Assembly: GCF_016863615.1 (NCBI RefSeq)
Contig: NZ_BOPF01000010.1
Location: forward strand, 186,001-250,000
Direction: 5' to 3'
DNA: 64,000 nt
From: Virgisporangium aliadipatigenens
GTDB lineage: Bacteria; Actinomycetota; Actinomycetes; Mycobacteriales; Micromonosporaceae
A model generated the notes under the pieces. The model worked only from the letters and a program-made list of their open reading frames with translations. It ran no database searches and was not told the DNA's origin. Position numbers and translations under genes: made by a program. Positions 1-8,112 of the stretch are shown one piece after another (position 1 is the first letter of the stretch; the number at the start of each line of letters is the position of its first letter).

Positions 1-2048
1 TCCCACCGCCGCCCCCCGGTCCGTCGGCTGGTGGGCCGGCCGGCTCCTTTCCGCCGCCGTCGGGCCCTCCTGCGGGCTCCTTCCCGCCCGCGGGTGGGGC
101 GCAGCAGGTGAGTGGGCCGCCCGGCTCCTTCCCGCCGGCCGGTGGGGCGCAGCCCACGAGCGGGCCGCCGACGAGTGGGCCGCCGGTGAGCGGTCCGCCT
201 GCCAGCGGTCCGCCCGCGACCGGGACGGCGCGGGTGTACGTGCCGCCGCCGCGTCCCGGTGAGTCGCCGTGGGCCGGTGCGCCGCCGGCCTCGGGCGGGT
301 CGGCGCCCGGCGGATATCCGGTCCCGGGCGAGGGGCCGTGGTCCGGGGCGCCCACATCCGGCGGGGCGGGGCCCACGTCGGGCGCGCCCACCTCGGGAAT
401 GCCCGCCTCCGGGCCGCCCTCCTCCGCGGCGCCCACGTCTGGAGCCGCGCCCACCTCCGGGGTGCCCGGGCAGGGAGGACGGCCCTATGGCTCGGCCTCA
501 GTGCCCCCGGCCTCGTCCGCGCAGGGTGGCTTCACGCTGCCGCAGCAGGGCGGTTATCCGCCGCCGCACGGCGGTTTCCCACCGGCCCAGGGCGGATCCG
601 GCTCGCAGGGCGGCTTCGCGCCGGGGCCGGGCGGATCCGAGTCGCAGGGCGGGTATCCGCCGCCGCAGGGTGGATCCGGCTCGCAGGGCGGATTCGGTGC
701 GCCGTCCCCGCAGGGCGGTCCGCCGCCCGGCCAGGGCGGGCCCGGGGCGCAGGGCGGCTTCCCTCCGGCCTCGCCGCAGGACGGCTCGCCCGCGCAGGGC
801 GGTTTCGCGCCCGGGTCGGGTGGCTCGTCGTCGGATCCACCGCGGCGCGGCGCGTTTCCGCTCTATCAGGGCTCGTTCCCGCCGGCGCCGCACGAGCCGG
901 ATCCCGCCTACCGGGGCGGCGTCCCCGGAGGGCCGGACCCGGCGCACCCGGGAGCCTTCCCGCCGCCGCAGGGCGCATACGCCCCCGCCCCGCCGCACGG
1001 CGATCCCGCACCGCCCGGCGGTTTCCCGCCGGGGCCGCCGCCCGCCGATCCGGCCGCACACGGGGGCTTCCGGCCCGCCGATCCCGCGCCGTTCGGCGGT
1101 TTCCCGGCGACCCCGCCCGTCGATCCGGCGCAGTACGCCGCCGTCCCGACCGCCGATCCCGGCCAGCGGGGCGGGTTCCCACCCGCCGGCGCGCCGCCGC
1201 ACGGCGGTTTCCCGCCGGCCGATCCCGGCCAGCACGGCTTCCCGCCGAATGATCCGGGGCAGCACGGTTTCGCGCCGGCCGACCCGGCTGCGCACGGCGG
1301 CTTCTCCTACGCGCCGCAGCAGGATCCGCAGGCGGATCCCGCGCAGCAGGGCTGGACGAGCTACCCGGCCGAGCCGGACCCCGGCGGCTGGCAGCCGCGC
1401 ATCGAGCCGACCGAGCCGGGTTCCCGCCGCACCCTGATCCTGGGGATCGTCGCCGGTGCGGTGGTCGTTCTGCTGCTGCTGAGTGTCGGGGGGTTCTTCC
1501 TGTTCGGCACCGGTGACGACCCGAAGGACCCGCCGAAGGGGCCGTCGACCGCGGCCGCCTCCCCGGCGCCGTCCGTGGGCACCTCGGCCGACCAGGCGAA
1601 GTTCCCGGCGGAGCTGCGGCCGTTTGCCGACTCGTGGCTGCCCCGCGTGCGCAACTGCACCCGGCATGACGACTCGGGCGGCCCGACGCTGGGCGACGGC
1701 GAGGTCGTGCGCATCTTCTGCCAGAGTTCCGCGATGGACGTGTACTTCGTGCAGTACGCCTCGGTCGAGGAACGCGACAAGGCCCGCGAGCGCCGCGTGC
1801 GTCAGGCGAGCGACAATGCGGCGCTGGTTCCCGGGCTGGAGGCGCCGTCCAAGAAGCGCACCTCGTCGGGCAACTCCGAGGGCGACTATCTGGAGTACGG
1901 GTTCAAGGTCGACGACGGGCGGGTCTTCGCCGGCCTCTGGTGGGACGACACCTCCAAGCCGGTCGCCGGCTTCGTGGTCGCCAACTGGAAGGACCAGGCC
2001 GGCGGCTCCTGGCAACCGGTGCGGGACCTCTGGAAGGAAAACAGCTAG
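1..2048 (+). CDS. Proline/glycine-rich single-pass membrane protein, 5' end outside window
   Basis: The reading frame is open from base 3 and reads as the same Pro/Gly/Ser repeats as the rest, so the GTG at 108 is probably internal and the gene starts before the window. Counting from 108, residues 1-435 are low-complexity repeats (SGPP, QGGFPP, DPAQHGGF units) with no fold. One membrane helix lies at about 440-467 (core VVVLLLLSVGGFFLFG), then about 180 residues that should be outside the cell, ending in a soluble domain with two cysteines (near RNCTRH and IFCQSS) that may pair. The topology resembles actinobacterial proteins with a disordered cytoplasmic tail and a small extracytoplasmic domain. 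Function unknown. Its TAG stop shares the palindrome CTAG with the stop of the convergent gene. Confidence 0.8.
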   Translation, partial: PPPPPGPSAGGPAGSFPPPSGPPAGSFPPAGGAQQVSGPPGSFPPAGGAQPTSGPPTSGPPVSGPPASGPPATGTARVYVPPPRPGESPWAGAPPASGGSAPGGYPVPGEGPWSGAPTSGGAGPTSGAPTSGMPASGPPSSAAPTSGAAPTSGVPGQGGRPYGSASVPPASSAQGGFTLPQQGGYPPPHGGFPPAQGGSGSQGGFAPGPGGSESQGGYPPPQGGSGSQGGFGAPSPQGGPPPGQGGPGAQGGFPPASPQDGSPAQGGFAPGSGGSSSDPPRRGAFPLYQGSFPPAPHEPDPAYRGGVPGGPDPAHPGAFPPPQGAYAPAPPHGDPAPPGGFPPGPPPADPAAHGGFRPADPAPFGGFPATPPVDPAQYAAVPTADPGQRGGFPPAGAPPHGGFPPADPGQHGFPPNDPGQHGFAPADPAAHGGFSYAPQQDPQADPAQQGWTSYPAEPDPGGWQPRIEPTEPGSRRTLILGIVAGAVVVLLLLSVGGFFLFGTGDDPKDPPKGPSTAAASPAPSVGTSADQAKFPAELRPFADSWLPRVRNCTRHDDSGGPTLGDGEVVRIFCQSSAMDVYFVQYASVEERDKARERRVRQASDNAALVPGLEAPSKKRTSSGNSEGDYLEYGFKVDDGRVFAGLWWDDTSKPVAGFVVANWKDQAGGSWQPVRDLWKENS

Positions 2049-2725
2049 CCGCTGACGATCTCGCGCATGCGGGCGATCTCGATGGACTGTTCGGCCACGA
2101 TCGAGGTGGCCAGCTCGTCGATCTGCTGGTTCTTGCCGACCTTCAGCACGTCCGTGGCCATCTTCAGGGCCCCCTCGTGATGCGCCGACATCATCGCCAC
2201 GAACCGCCTGTCGAACTCCGCCCCGGACAGGGCCGCCAGCGCCCTGATCGCCTCGGGCGTCTGCATGCCGGCCATCGTGGTGTGGTCGTGGCCGCCGCGC
2301 GGATCGTCCACGGGCAGCTTCCGGAACTCCAGCCAGCCCTTCATCAGCGTGATCTCGGGCAGCTGTGCGCCACGGATGCGTTCGGCCACGGCGAGGACCT
2401 GCGGGTTGCCGGCCCGGCCCTGGGCCAGGGTGGCCATCTGCACGGCCTGCCCGTGGTGAACGATCATCATCCGCACGAACGTCACGTCGAGCTGGTTGTA
2501 CACCGATCCGTCGGGCGCGGTGACGTCGTCGGAGTCCACGACGGCCCCTGACTCGCCGGGACGGCCGGGCAGCACGACAGGTATAGGGGATGTTGTAGGG
2601 CTCGCCGAGGGCCGCGCCGCGTCGTCGTCCGCTCCGCCGCCGTTTGCGATCAACAAGCCCGCGACCAGGGCCGATACGGCCACTGCGAGAGCGACGGGGA
2701 CTGCGCGCCGGGGGAGCTTGGGCAT
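2045..2725 (-). CDS. DUF305 family exported protein, putative metal (copper) binding
   Basis: A 226-residue protein with an N-terminal membrane anchor or signal at about 9-28 (VPVALAVAVSALVAGLLIA) and a linker rich in Ser, Pro and Thr. The rest is the DUF305 four-helix fold, with two copies of its signature: MMIVHHGQAVQMA (HH at 90-91) and MMSAHHEGALKMA (HH at 182-183). A His/Met-rich stretch (GGHDHTTMAGM) lies between them. In the family, paired His and Met residues bind copper in the periplasm or at the outer face of the membrane; that role here is by analogy. It is convergent with the proline-rich gene and divergent from the LVIVD gene, with about 130 bases of shared upstream region. Confidence 0.85.
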   Translation of the reverse strand: MPKLPRRAVPVALAVAVSALVAGLLIANGGGADDDAARPSASPTTSPIPVVLPGRPGESGAVVDSDDVTAPDGSVYNQLDVTFVRMMIVHHGQAVQMATLAQGRAGNPQVLAVAERIRGAQLPEITLMKGWLEFRKLPVDDPRGGHDHTTMAGMQTPEAIRALAALSGAEFDRRFVAMMSAHHEGALKMATDVLKVGKNQQIDELATSIVAEQSIEIARMREIVSG

Positions 2726-2859
2726 GGCTACACGGTAACGGCGTCATCGATATGGGCAATTGATGATGATCGGTTCCACAAAGTGATGCACGTCACATCG
2801 ACGGACGTGTGTACGGCGTAATGTCCACCCAACCCATCGATCCGCGTAAGGGGATGTAC

Positions 2860-4374
2860 ATGATCGCAGACACCCCACGAGGGCTGTGGCGACTCCGGGC
2901 GGGCGCACTGCTGGCGACGGCCGTCGTGCTCGGTACGGGCCTCGTGGCCACGCCCTCCCAGGCTAGTCCGTCCACTGTGGACTGTGCCGCGCTCGCCGCG
3001 GCCGGCGACAACTTCGCCGAACTCTGTCTCGACGGCACCGCCATGGACGACGCGGGCGCCACGCTGGCCCCCGACGAGATCTCCAGCAGCCCCAACATCC
3101 GCCAGGTCGCCAACATCCCCAAGCAGGGCACGTTCGACGCGCTGACGGCGCTCAACTCCGACATCGCGTTCCAGGACGGATACGCCTACGCCGGCAACTA
3201 CAACGGCTTCATGGTGTACGACGTCAGGAATCCGAAGCGGCCGAAGATCGTGACCCAGGTGCTGTGCCCCGGTTCGCAGAACGACATCACGGTCTACGGC
3301 AACCTGCTGTTCCTCTCCACGGACACCTCGCGCAACGACGACTCGTGCAACAGCACGACCCAGTCCGCGACGATCAAGGAGTCGTGGGAGGGCATCAAGA
3401 TCTTCGACATCAGCAACAAGTCGGCCCCGCGCTACATCAAGTCCGTCGAGACCAACTGCGGTTCGCACACGCACACGCTGGTGCCCAGCGCCGACCGGCG
3501 CACCGCCTACCTCTACGTCTCCTCGTACTCCCCGAACGCGACGTTCCCCGACTGCCAGCCGCCGCACGACCTGATCTCGATCGTCAAGGTCCCACTGCGC
3601 AACCCGACGTCGGCGGCGCTGATCGGCACGCCGAACCTGTTCCCGGACGGCGGATTCCCGGGCAGCCCCACCGGTTCGGCGACGACCGGCTGCCACGACA
3701 TCACCGCCTACCCGGCGAAGCGGATCGCGGCCGGCGCCTGCATGGGTGACGGCATCCTGATGGACATCGCCGACCCGGAGGCGCCCCGCGTGATCAGCCG
3801 CGTGCGGGACACGACCAACTTCGCGTTCTGGCACTCGGCGACGTTCAACCAGTCCGGTGACAAGGTCATCTTCACCGACGAACTCGGCGGCGGCGGCGCG
3901 CCCACCTGCAACCCGACCATCGGGCCGAACCGCGGTGCGGACGCCATCTACGACATCCACGGCCGCGGCGACAACCGCACGCTCGAGTTCAAGAGCTACT
4001 ACAAGATCCCGCGGACCAACGCCAACACCGAGAACTGCGTCGCCCACAACGGCTCGCTCGTCCCGGTCCTCGGCCGCGACATCATGGTGCAGGCCTGGTA
4101 CCAGGGCGGCATCTCGGTCTTCGACTTCACCGACTCGGCGCACCCGGTCGAGATCGGCTACTGGGAGCGCGGGCCGCTGTCCGACACCCAGGCGATCACC
4201 GGTGGCTCCTGGTCGGCGTACTGGTACAACGGATTCGTCTTCTCCAACGACATCCAGAAGGGCCTCGACGTGCTCGAGGTCAACGACTGGCGGGTGTGGA
4301 CGGCGAAGCTCAACCGCATCGGCACCCTCAACACCCAGTCCCAGCCGTGGTACTGGGGGCCTCCGGGCTTTTAG
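2860..4374 (+). CDS. Secreted LVIVD-repeat beta-propeller protein
   Basis: The ATG at 2860 is preferred over 2809, 2821 and 2854 because AAGGGG (2848-2853) sits six bases upstream and the product then begins directly with a signal peptide (RLRAGALLATAVVLGTGLVA, cleavage after SQA). The mature part, about 475 residues, carries repeats of the LVIVD type (GFMVYDVRNPKRPKIV, GIKIFDISNKSAPRYI, GISVFDFTDSAHPVEI) that form a propeller outside the cell. His-rich stretches such as CGSHTHTLV and HGRGDNRT could hold metal but no catalytic site is recognised. The gene is followed by a strong intrinsic terminator, so it is probably transcribed alone. Substrate or ligand unknown. Confidence 0.85.
   Translation: MIADTPRGLWRLRAGALLATAVVLGTGLVATPSQASPSTVDCAALAAAGDNFAELCLDGTAMDDAGATLAPDEISSSPNIRQVANIPKQGTFDALTALNSDIAFQDGYAYAGNYNGFMVYDVRNPKRPKIVTQVLCPGSQNDITVYGNLLFLSTDTSRNDDSCNSTTQSATIKESWEGIKIFDISNKSAPRYIKSVETNCGSHTHTLVPSADRRTAYLYVSSYSPNATFPDCQPPHDLISIVKVPLRNPTSAALIGTPNLFPDGGFPGSPTGSATTGCHDITAYPAKRIAAGACMGDGILMDIADPEAPRVISRVRDTTNFAFWHSATFNQSGDKVIFTDELGGGGAPTCNPTIGPNRGADAIYDIHGRGDNRTLEFKSYYKIPRTNANTENCVAHNGSLVPVLGRDIMVQAWYQGGISVFDFTDSAHPVEIGYWERGPLSDTQAITGGSWSAYWYNGFVFSNDIQKGLDVLEVNDWRVWTAKLNRIGTLNTQSQPWYWGPPGF
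2970..2982. repeat. GTCCACTGTGGAC palindrome, copy 1
   Basis: Exact 13-bp dyad inside the LVIVD-repeat gene, read as Ser-Thr-Val-Asp just after the signal peptide, with the rare codon ACT. Confidence 0.8.
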
Positions 4375-4390
4375 TTCTTGAAGAAATCGG

Positions 4391-4430
4391 AAGGGGCTCG
4401 GCCTTGGCGCCGGGCCTCTTTCTTTGTTTC
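4391..4430 (+). terminator. Intrinsic terminator after the LVIVD gene
   Basis: A 12-bp stem (4391-4402 AAGGGGCTCGGC with 4409-4420 GCCGGGCCTCTT, two G-U pairs) closes a six-base loop and is followed by TCTTTGTTTC. It begins 17 bases after the LVIVD stop codon and shows that the next gene does not start at 4378. Confidence 0.8.
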
Positions 4431-4502
4431 GCCGTCCGCAGCGTGCTCTTACGGGGTGGTGATCGCTTGCGCGGATGCGGGAGTCCTGGACGCCGATCTC
4501 TG

Positions 4503-4508
4503 TAGGGT
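4503..4508 (+). promoter_or_regulatory. -10 hexamer TAGGGT, leaderless start
   Basis: TAGGGT lies seven bases before the GTG at 4516, with no Shine-Dalgarno between. This spacing places transcription initiation at or next to the start codon. Confidence 0.55.
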
Positions 4509-4515
4509 GGCCTGC

Positions 4516-5919
4516 GTGGAGGAGACGTTTGATGTTGTGGTGATCGGGGCGGGGCCGGCCGGCGAGAACGTGGTCGACCGGGCCGTGCGCGGCGGGCTGT
4601 CGGCCGCGATCGTCGAGTCGGAGTTGGCCGGCGGGGAGTGTTCCTACTGGGCGTGCATCCCCAGCAAGGCGCTGCTGCGGCCGGTGGAGTTGCACGCCGC
4701 GGCCGAGCGGGTGCCGGGGCTGTCCGTGGGGCGGATCGACGCGGCGGCGGTGCTCGCCCGGCGCGACGAGGCCGTCAGCAACTACGACGACGGCGGGCAG
4801 GCCAAGTGGATCGCGTCGGTGCCGGCGACGCTGGTGCGCGGGAAGGCGCGGCTCGACGGGCCGAAGCGGGTGGCGGTCGGCGACCGGGTGCTCGTGGCGC
4901 GGCACGCCGTCGTTCTGGGCACCGGCACGGGTGCGCTGATCCCGGACGTGCCGGGGCTGGCCGAGGCGAAGCCGTGGACCAACCGGGAGGCGACCGGGGT
5001 CAAGAGCGTTCCGCGGCGGCTCGTGGTGCTGGGCGGCGGGGTCGTCGCCTGCGAGATGGGGCAGGCGCTGCACGCGCTCGGCGCCACGGAGACCACGCTG
5101 CTGGTGCGCGGCGGTTCGCTGCTGCCACGCAACGAGCCGTTCGCGGGGGAGGCTGTCGAGAAGGCGCTGCGCGAGTCGGGGATCGACGTGCGGCTGCGGG
5201 CCGACGTGACCCGCGTCGAGCGGCCGGTCGAGGGCGGGCCGGTGACGGTGCACCTCGGTGACGGCAGCACCGTCGAGGCCGACGAGATCCTCGTCGCGAC
5301 CGGGCGCACGCCGAACACCACCGGCATCGGGCTGCCGTCCGTGGGGCTGCCCGAGGGGAAGTACGTCGAGGTCGACGACTCGCTGCGGGCGAAGGACGTT
5401 CCCGAGGGATGGCTGTATGTCGTGGGGGACGCCAACGGGCGCAACCTGCTCACGCACATGGGGAAGTACCAGGCCCGGGTCTGTGGGGACGTGATCGTCG
5501 CGCGGGCGCGCGGCGACAAGGAGGACGACGGGCCGTGGTCGTCGCTGCGGGCCGGGGCCGACGGGCGCGGCGCGCCGCAGGTGGTCTTCACCGACCCGCA
5601 GGTGGCGGCCGCGGGGCTGACCGCGGCGCAGGCCCGCGAGCGCGGCCACACGATCCGCGTGGTCGAGTACGAGCTGCCCAGCGTCTCCGGCGCCTACCTG
5701 CGCGCCGACGGCCCGGGCAAGGCGTCCGCCGTGGTCGACGAGGACCGCCGGGTGCTGCTCGGGGTCACGTTCGTGGGGTCCGAGGTGGCCGAGCTGCTGC
5801 ACGCGGGCACGGTCGCGGTCACGGCAGAGGTTCCGCTGGAACGTCTTTGGCACGCGGTTCCGTCGTATCCGACGGTGTCGGAGGTGTGGCTGCGGCTGCT
5901 GGAGGCGTACGGGCTGTAA
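4516..5919 (+). CDS. FAD-dependent pyridine nucleotide-disulfide oxidoreductase
   Basis: A 467-residue class I flavoprotein disulfide reductase. It has an FAD-binding GAGPAG near residue 11, the redox pair in GGECSYWACIPSK (C42, C47), an NAD(P)-binding segment VVLGGGVVACEMG, the second FAD motif YVVGDANG, and the C-terminal His-Glu dyad (HAVPSYPTVSE). It should use NAD(P)H to reduce a disulfide or a quinone-like acceptor. No lipoyl-enzyme, mercury or mycothiol genes are nearby, so the substrate is open; dihydrolipoamide dehydrogenase, mycothione reductase and mercuric reductase-like enzymes are the relatives. The GTG at 4516 is chosen because it gives the normal family length and follows a promoter-like hexamer. 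The last 101 bases overlap the end of the convergent PAP2-GT87 gene. Confidence 0.88.
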   Translation: MEETFDVVVIGAGPAGENVVDRAVRGGLSAAIVESELAGGECSYWACIPSKALLRPVELHAAAERVPGLSVGRIDAAAVLARRDEAVSNYDDGGQAKWIASVPATLVRGKARLDGPKRVAVGDRVLVARHAVVLGTGTGALIPDVPGLAEAKPWTNREATGVKSVPRRLVVLGGGVVACEMGQALHALGATETTLLVRGGSLLPRNEPFAGEAVEKALRESGIDVRLRADVTRVERPVEGGPVTVHLGDGSTVEADEILVATGRTPNTTGIGLPSVGLPEGKYVEVDDSLRAKDVPEGWLYVVGDANGRNLLTHMGKYQARVCGDVIVARARGDKEDDGPWSSLRAGADGRGAPQVVFTDPQVAAAGLTAAQARERGHTIRVVEYELPSVSGAYLRADGPGKASAVVDEDRRVLLGVTFVGSEVAELLHAGTVAVTAEVPLERLWHAVPSYPTVSEVWLRLLEAYGL

Positions 5920-7660
5920 GCGCCGGCAGAAGGAGGATCGCCGCGACGGCCGTGAGGCCCTGGAGGTTCGTGAACAGGGGAAACTCCAGGGCCCGGCCGA
6001 TGAACGGGAAGCTGATCACCAGCACCAGGAACCACGCCGACACCAGCCACCAGCGCCCGGCCGCCGCGAGAGCGGCGATCGGCAGCGTCAGGAACACCAG
6101 GTGGTGCACCCAGGAGATCGGCGAGACGGCCACGGACAGGGCGGCGAGCACGCCGACGGCGGCGAGGCGGTTGCCGGCGCGTTCGCAGCGCCACGCCTGC
6201 CAGGTGGCGAGCGGCACGAGCGCCAGGGCGCAGGCGAGCCACGCGTACTCGGCGGGCCCGTCGGCCATCGCGCGCAGCAGCATGCCGCGCACGGACTGGT
6301 TGCCGGGGATGTCGTTGAGGCCGAAGCGGGTCGTGTCGCGCGAGGCGCGCAGGACGTAGTCGATCGAACTGGGCCACAGCAGCAGCAGGCCCACCAGCGT
6401 GGCGGCGCCGGCCCAGAGGATCGTTCCGCCGAGGCGGCGCCACTTGCCGGTGACCAGCAGCCACGGCAGGAACACCGCCGGCGTGAGCTTGATCGCGATG
6501 GCCAGCCCGAGCCCCAGGCCCGGCCGCAGCGGATGGTCCCCCGCGCGGCGGCGGCGCAGCAGGTCCAGCGCCACGAGCAGGACGAGGAAGAGCCCCACCT
6601 GCCCGAACCGCAGGTGGCTGCGCACCGGCGCGCTGACCAGGAGGGCGGCGACCGTGAGCGGGAGGCCGATGCGGTCGGCGACGGGCCGCAGCGCGTACGC
6701 CGCCACGCCGACCACCGCCGCCAGCGACGCCGCCGTCCACAGGAACTGCGCCAGCCCCAGCGGCATCCGCGACAGCGGCTCCATGATCAGGGCCGCGAAC
6801 GGCGGATACGTGAACGGCATCGAGAAGACCGTGCGGTAGGCGTACAGGTTCTCGCCGGCGCCGGCCGAACCGCCCGCGCCGTGGTAGACGAGCATGTCCT
6901 TGAGGCGTTCCGGGCCGGGCTGCGCGAAGATGCCGGCGAGCGGGACGACCGCGGCGGCGGCCGGAATGCTCCAGGCCCACGGCGACGTGCGCAGCCAGGT
7001 TCGCTCTCTCGTGTACGGGCCGGCGTGGCGGGTGACCCGTTCGAGGACGACGAGCACCGTCGCGAGCAGAACGGCCCCCACCAGCACCCCGGCGACCGCG
7101 TCGGAGAACCAGTGCACCCCCAGGTAGACACGCGTCGCCCCGACCAGCGCACCCGCCGCGACCGCGAACGGCCACAGCCACCGCGGCGCCGGCCCGCCCT
7201 CGGGACGCCGCAGCCGGCCGACCTGCCAGGCGACGAGCCCCCAGCCCAGCACGGCGGCGGCCGAGTGCCCGGACGAGAACGTCGTGCGCACCAGCCCGCC
7301 GGGCGCCGGCCGGTCCAGGGAGGCGAAGAGCACGATCTCGACGACCTGCCCGGCGGCGAGCCCCGCGACCGGCAGGAAGACCCGCGCGGTGCGCCGCGAA
7401 CGCAGGCCGAGCGCACACAGCACGAGCAGCACGGGGTAGAGCACCGGCCCGGCGCCGACCTGGGTCAACGCGGCCGCCACGCGGGGACCGGCACCGTCAC
7501 CGGCGGCGTCGACGAGATCGCGCACCGCCATGTCCATGTCCAGCGGGGCGCCGTTGCGTGCCGCGACCACACCGGCGAGAACGGCCGCCCAGCCGGCGCA
7601 GAGCGCCACGAGAGCACCCCGGCGGATACCGGGCGACAGCGTCGTCACGGGGCCGGCCAT
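5819..7660 (-). CDS. PAP2 phosphatase fused to GT87 glycosyltransferase, integral membrane
   Basis: A 613-residue polytopic membrane protein of two parts. Residues about 1-230 are a PAP2-type lipid phosphatase: DRP at 116-118, SSGHS at 129-133, and R177, H183 and D187 in the TRVYLGVHWFSD motif, all catalytic residues present. Residues about 255-570 are a GT87 (DUF2029) polyprenyl-phosphate-mannose-dependent mannosyltransferase, with the family's FTYPPFAAL after the first loop and about ten helices. The joined activities suggest sugar transfer from a polyprenyl-phosphate donor plus dephosphorylation of a lipid carrier at the outer membrane face; this coupling is inference. A Shine-Dalgarno (GGAGG) precedes the ATG. 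The 3' end runs 101 bases into the opposing reductase gene. The C-terminal tail is Pro/Ala/Thr-rich. Confidence 0.85.
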   Translation of the reverse strand: MAGPVTTLSPGIRRGALVALCAGWAAVLAGVVAARNGAPLDMDMAVRDLVDAAGDGAGPRVAAALTQVGAGPVLYPVLLVLCALGLRSRRTARVFLPVAGLAAGQVVEIVLFASLDRPAPGGLVRTTFSSGHSAAAVLGWGLVAWQVGRLRRPEGGPAPRWLWPFAVAAGALVGATRVYLGVHWFSDAVAGVLVGAVLLATVLVVLERVTRHAGPYTRERTWLRTSPWAWSIPAAAAVVPLAGIFAQPGPERLKDMLVYHGAGGSAGAGENLYAYRTVFSMPFTYPPFAALIMEPLSRMPLGLAQFLWTAASLAAVVGVAAYALRPVADRIGLPLTVAALLVSAPVRSHLRFGQVGLFLVLLVALDLLRRRRAGDHPLRPGLGLGLAIAIKLTPAVFLPWLLVTGKWRRLGGTILWAGAATLVGLLLLWPSSIDYVLRASRDTTRFGLNDIPGNQSVRGMLLRAMADGPAEYAWLACALALVPLATWQAWRCERAGNRLAAVGVLAALSVAVSPISWVHHLVFLTLPIAALAAAGRWWLVSAWFLVLVISFPFIGRALEFPLFTNLQGLTAVAAILLLPALTARTPPAAAATPPTPSDTTEPRAKDVPAEPLP

Positions 7661-7711
7661 GCGGGCACCTCCGGCGAAGATCGGTCCATTTCCGGCGGAT
7701 GCTAGCCGCCC

Positions 7712-7762
7712 CGCTCAAACGAACAGAAGCGCCGGTCGTCCCGACTGGGGACAGACCGGCGC
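7712..7762 (-). terminator. Intrinsic terminator after the repeat peptide gene
   Basis: Nine pairs (7729-7737 with 7754-7762) plus five more (7738-7742 with 7748-7752), one bulged base and a five-base loop. On the minus strand the stem is followed by a T-rich tail (TTCTGTTCGTTTG). It closes the small peptide gene and separates it from the PAP2-GT87 gene. Confidence 0.75.
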
Positions 7763-7780
7763 CTCGAAAAGTTCAGCGGC

Positions 7781-7912
7781 TCAGGTGACGCCCTTGCCCT
7801 GGGTTTCGCTGTCACCCGTGGACGTGACGCCCTTGCCATCAGTGGTGTTGTCGTCACCGGTGGACGTGACGCCCTTGCCGTCAGTGCCCTCACCGCCGGT
7901 CGGCTGGCTCAT
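7781..7912 (-). CDS. 43-residue tandem-repeat peptide
   Basis: The ATG at 7912 follows a strong Shine-Dalgarno (GGAGGGGGGAAC, then ATC and ATG on the minus strand). The product begins MSQPTGGEG, then has two full copies of DGKGVTSTGD and a third partial copy ending QGKGVT at the stop. It has no hydrophobic segment and is rich in Gly, Thr, Asp and Lys. A promoter-like TATGCT (7955-7960 on the other strand) lies upstream and an intrinsic terminator lies downstream, so it looks like a single-gene transcript. Short repeat peptides of this kind are annotated in actinomycetes under uninformative names. A RiPP precursor is possible, but no modification enzyme is adjacent. Function unknown. Confidence 0.7.
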   Translation of the reverse strand: MSQPTGGEGTDGKGVTSTGDDNTTDGKGVTSTGDSETQGKGVT

Positions 7913-8112
7913 GATGTTCCCCCCTCCATCCATCCGCGGTTTTGATTCCGCCGCAGCATACGACGGGCCGCGCGCAACGCTACGGCGTGCCGGGTGCGCT
8001 GTGACCGCACAGTCGGAGGTGCGACACCCGGGTACCGATAGCCACATGTCCTCTGCCCGATAGCTGATCGAGTGTTCCGGTTGAGGCCGGTGCTTGGGAT
8101 GATGTCCGCACG

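Noticed and set aside
1-1400. Repeats in the first gene as a DNA-level repeat array
   Set aside because: The units vary in length and sequence and follow the reading frame of a Pro/Gly-rich protein, so they are explained by coding.
4378-4515. Upstream extension of the disulfide reductase to ATG 4378
   Set aside because: It would run through a strong intrinsic terminator and adds 46 residues absent from the family.
2728-5853. Very long minus-strand open frame (1041 codons) over the LVIVD and reductase genes
   Set aside because: Its translation is low-complexity Arg/Gly/Asp/His-rich, typical of the antisense of GC-rich genes, and both plus-strand genes have clear domains.
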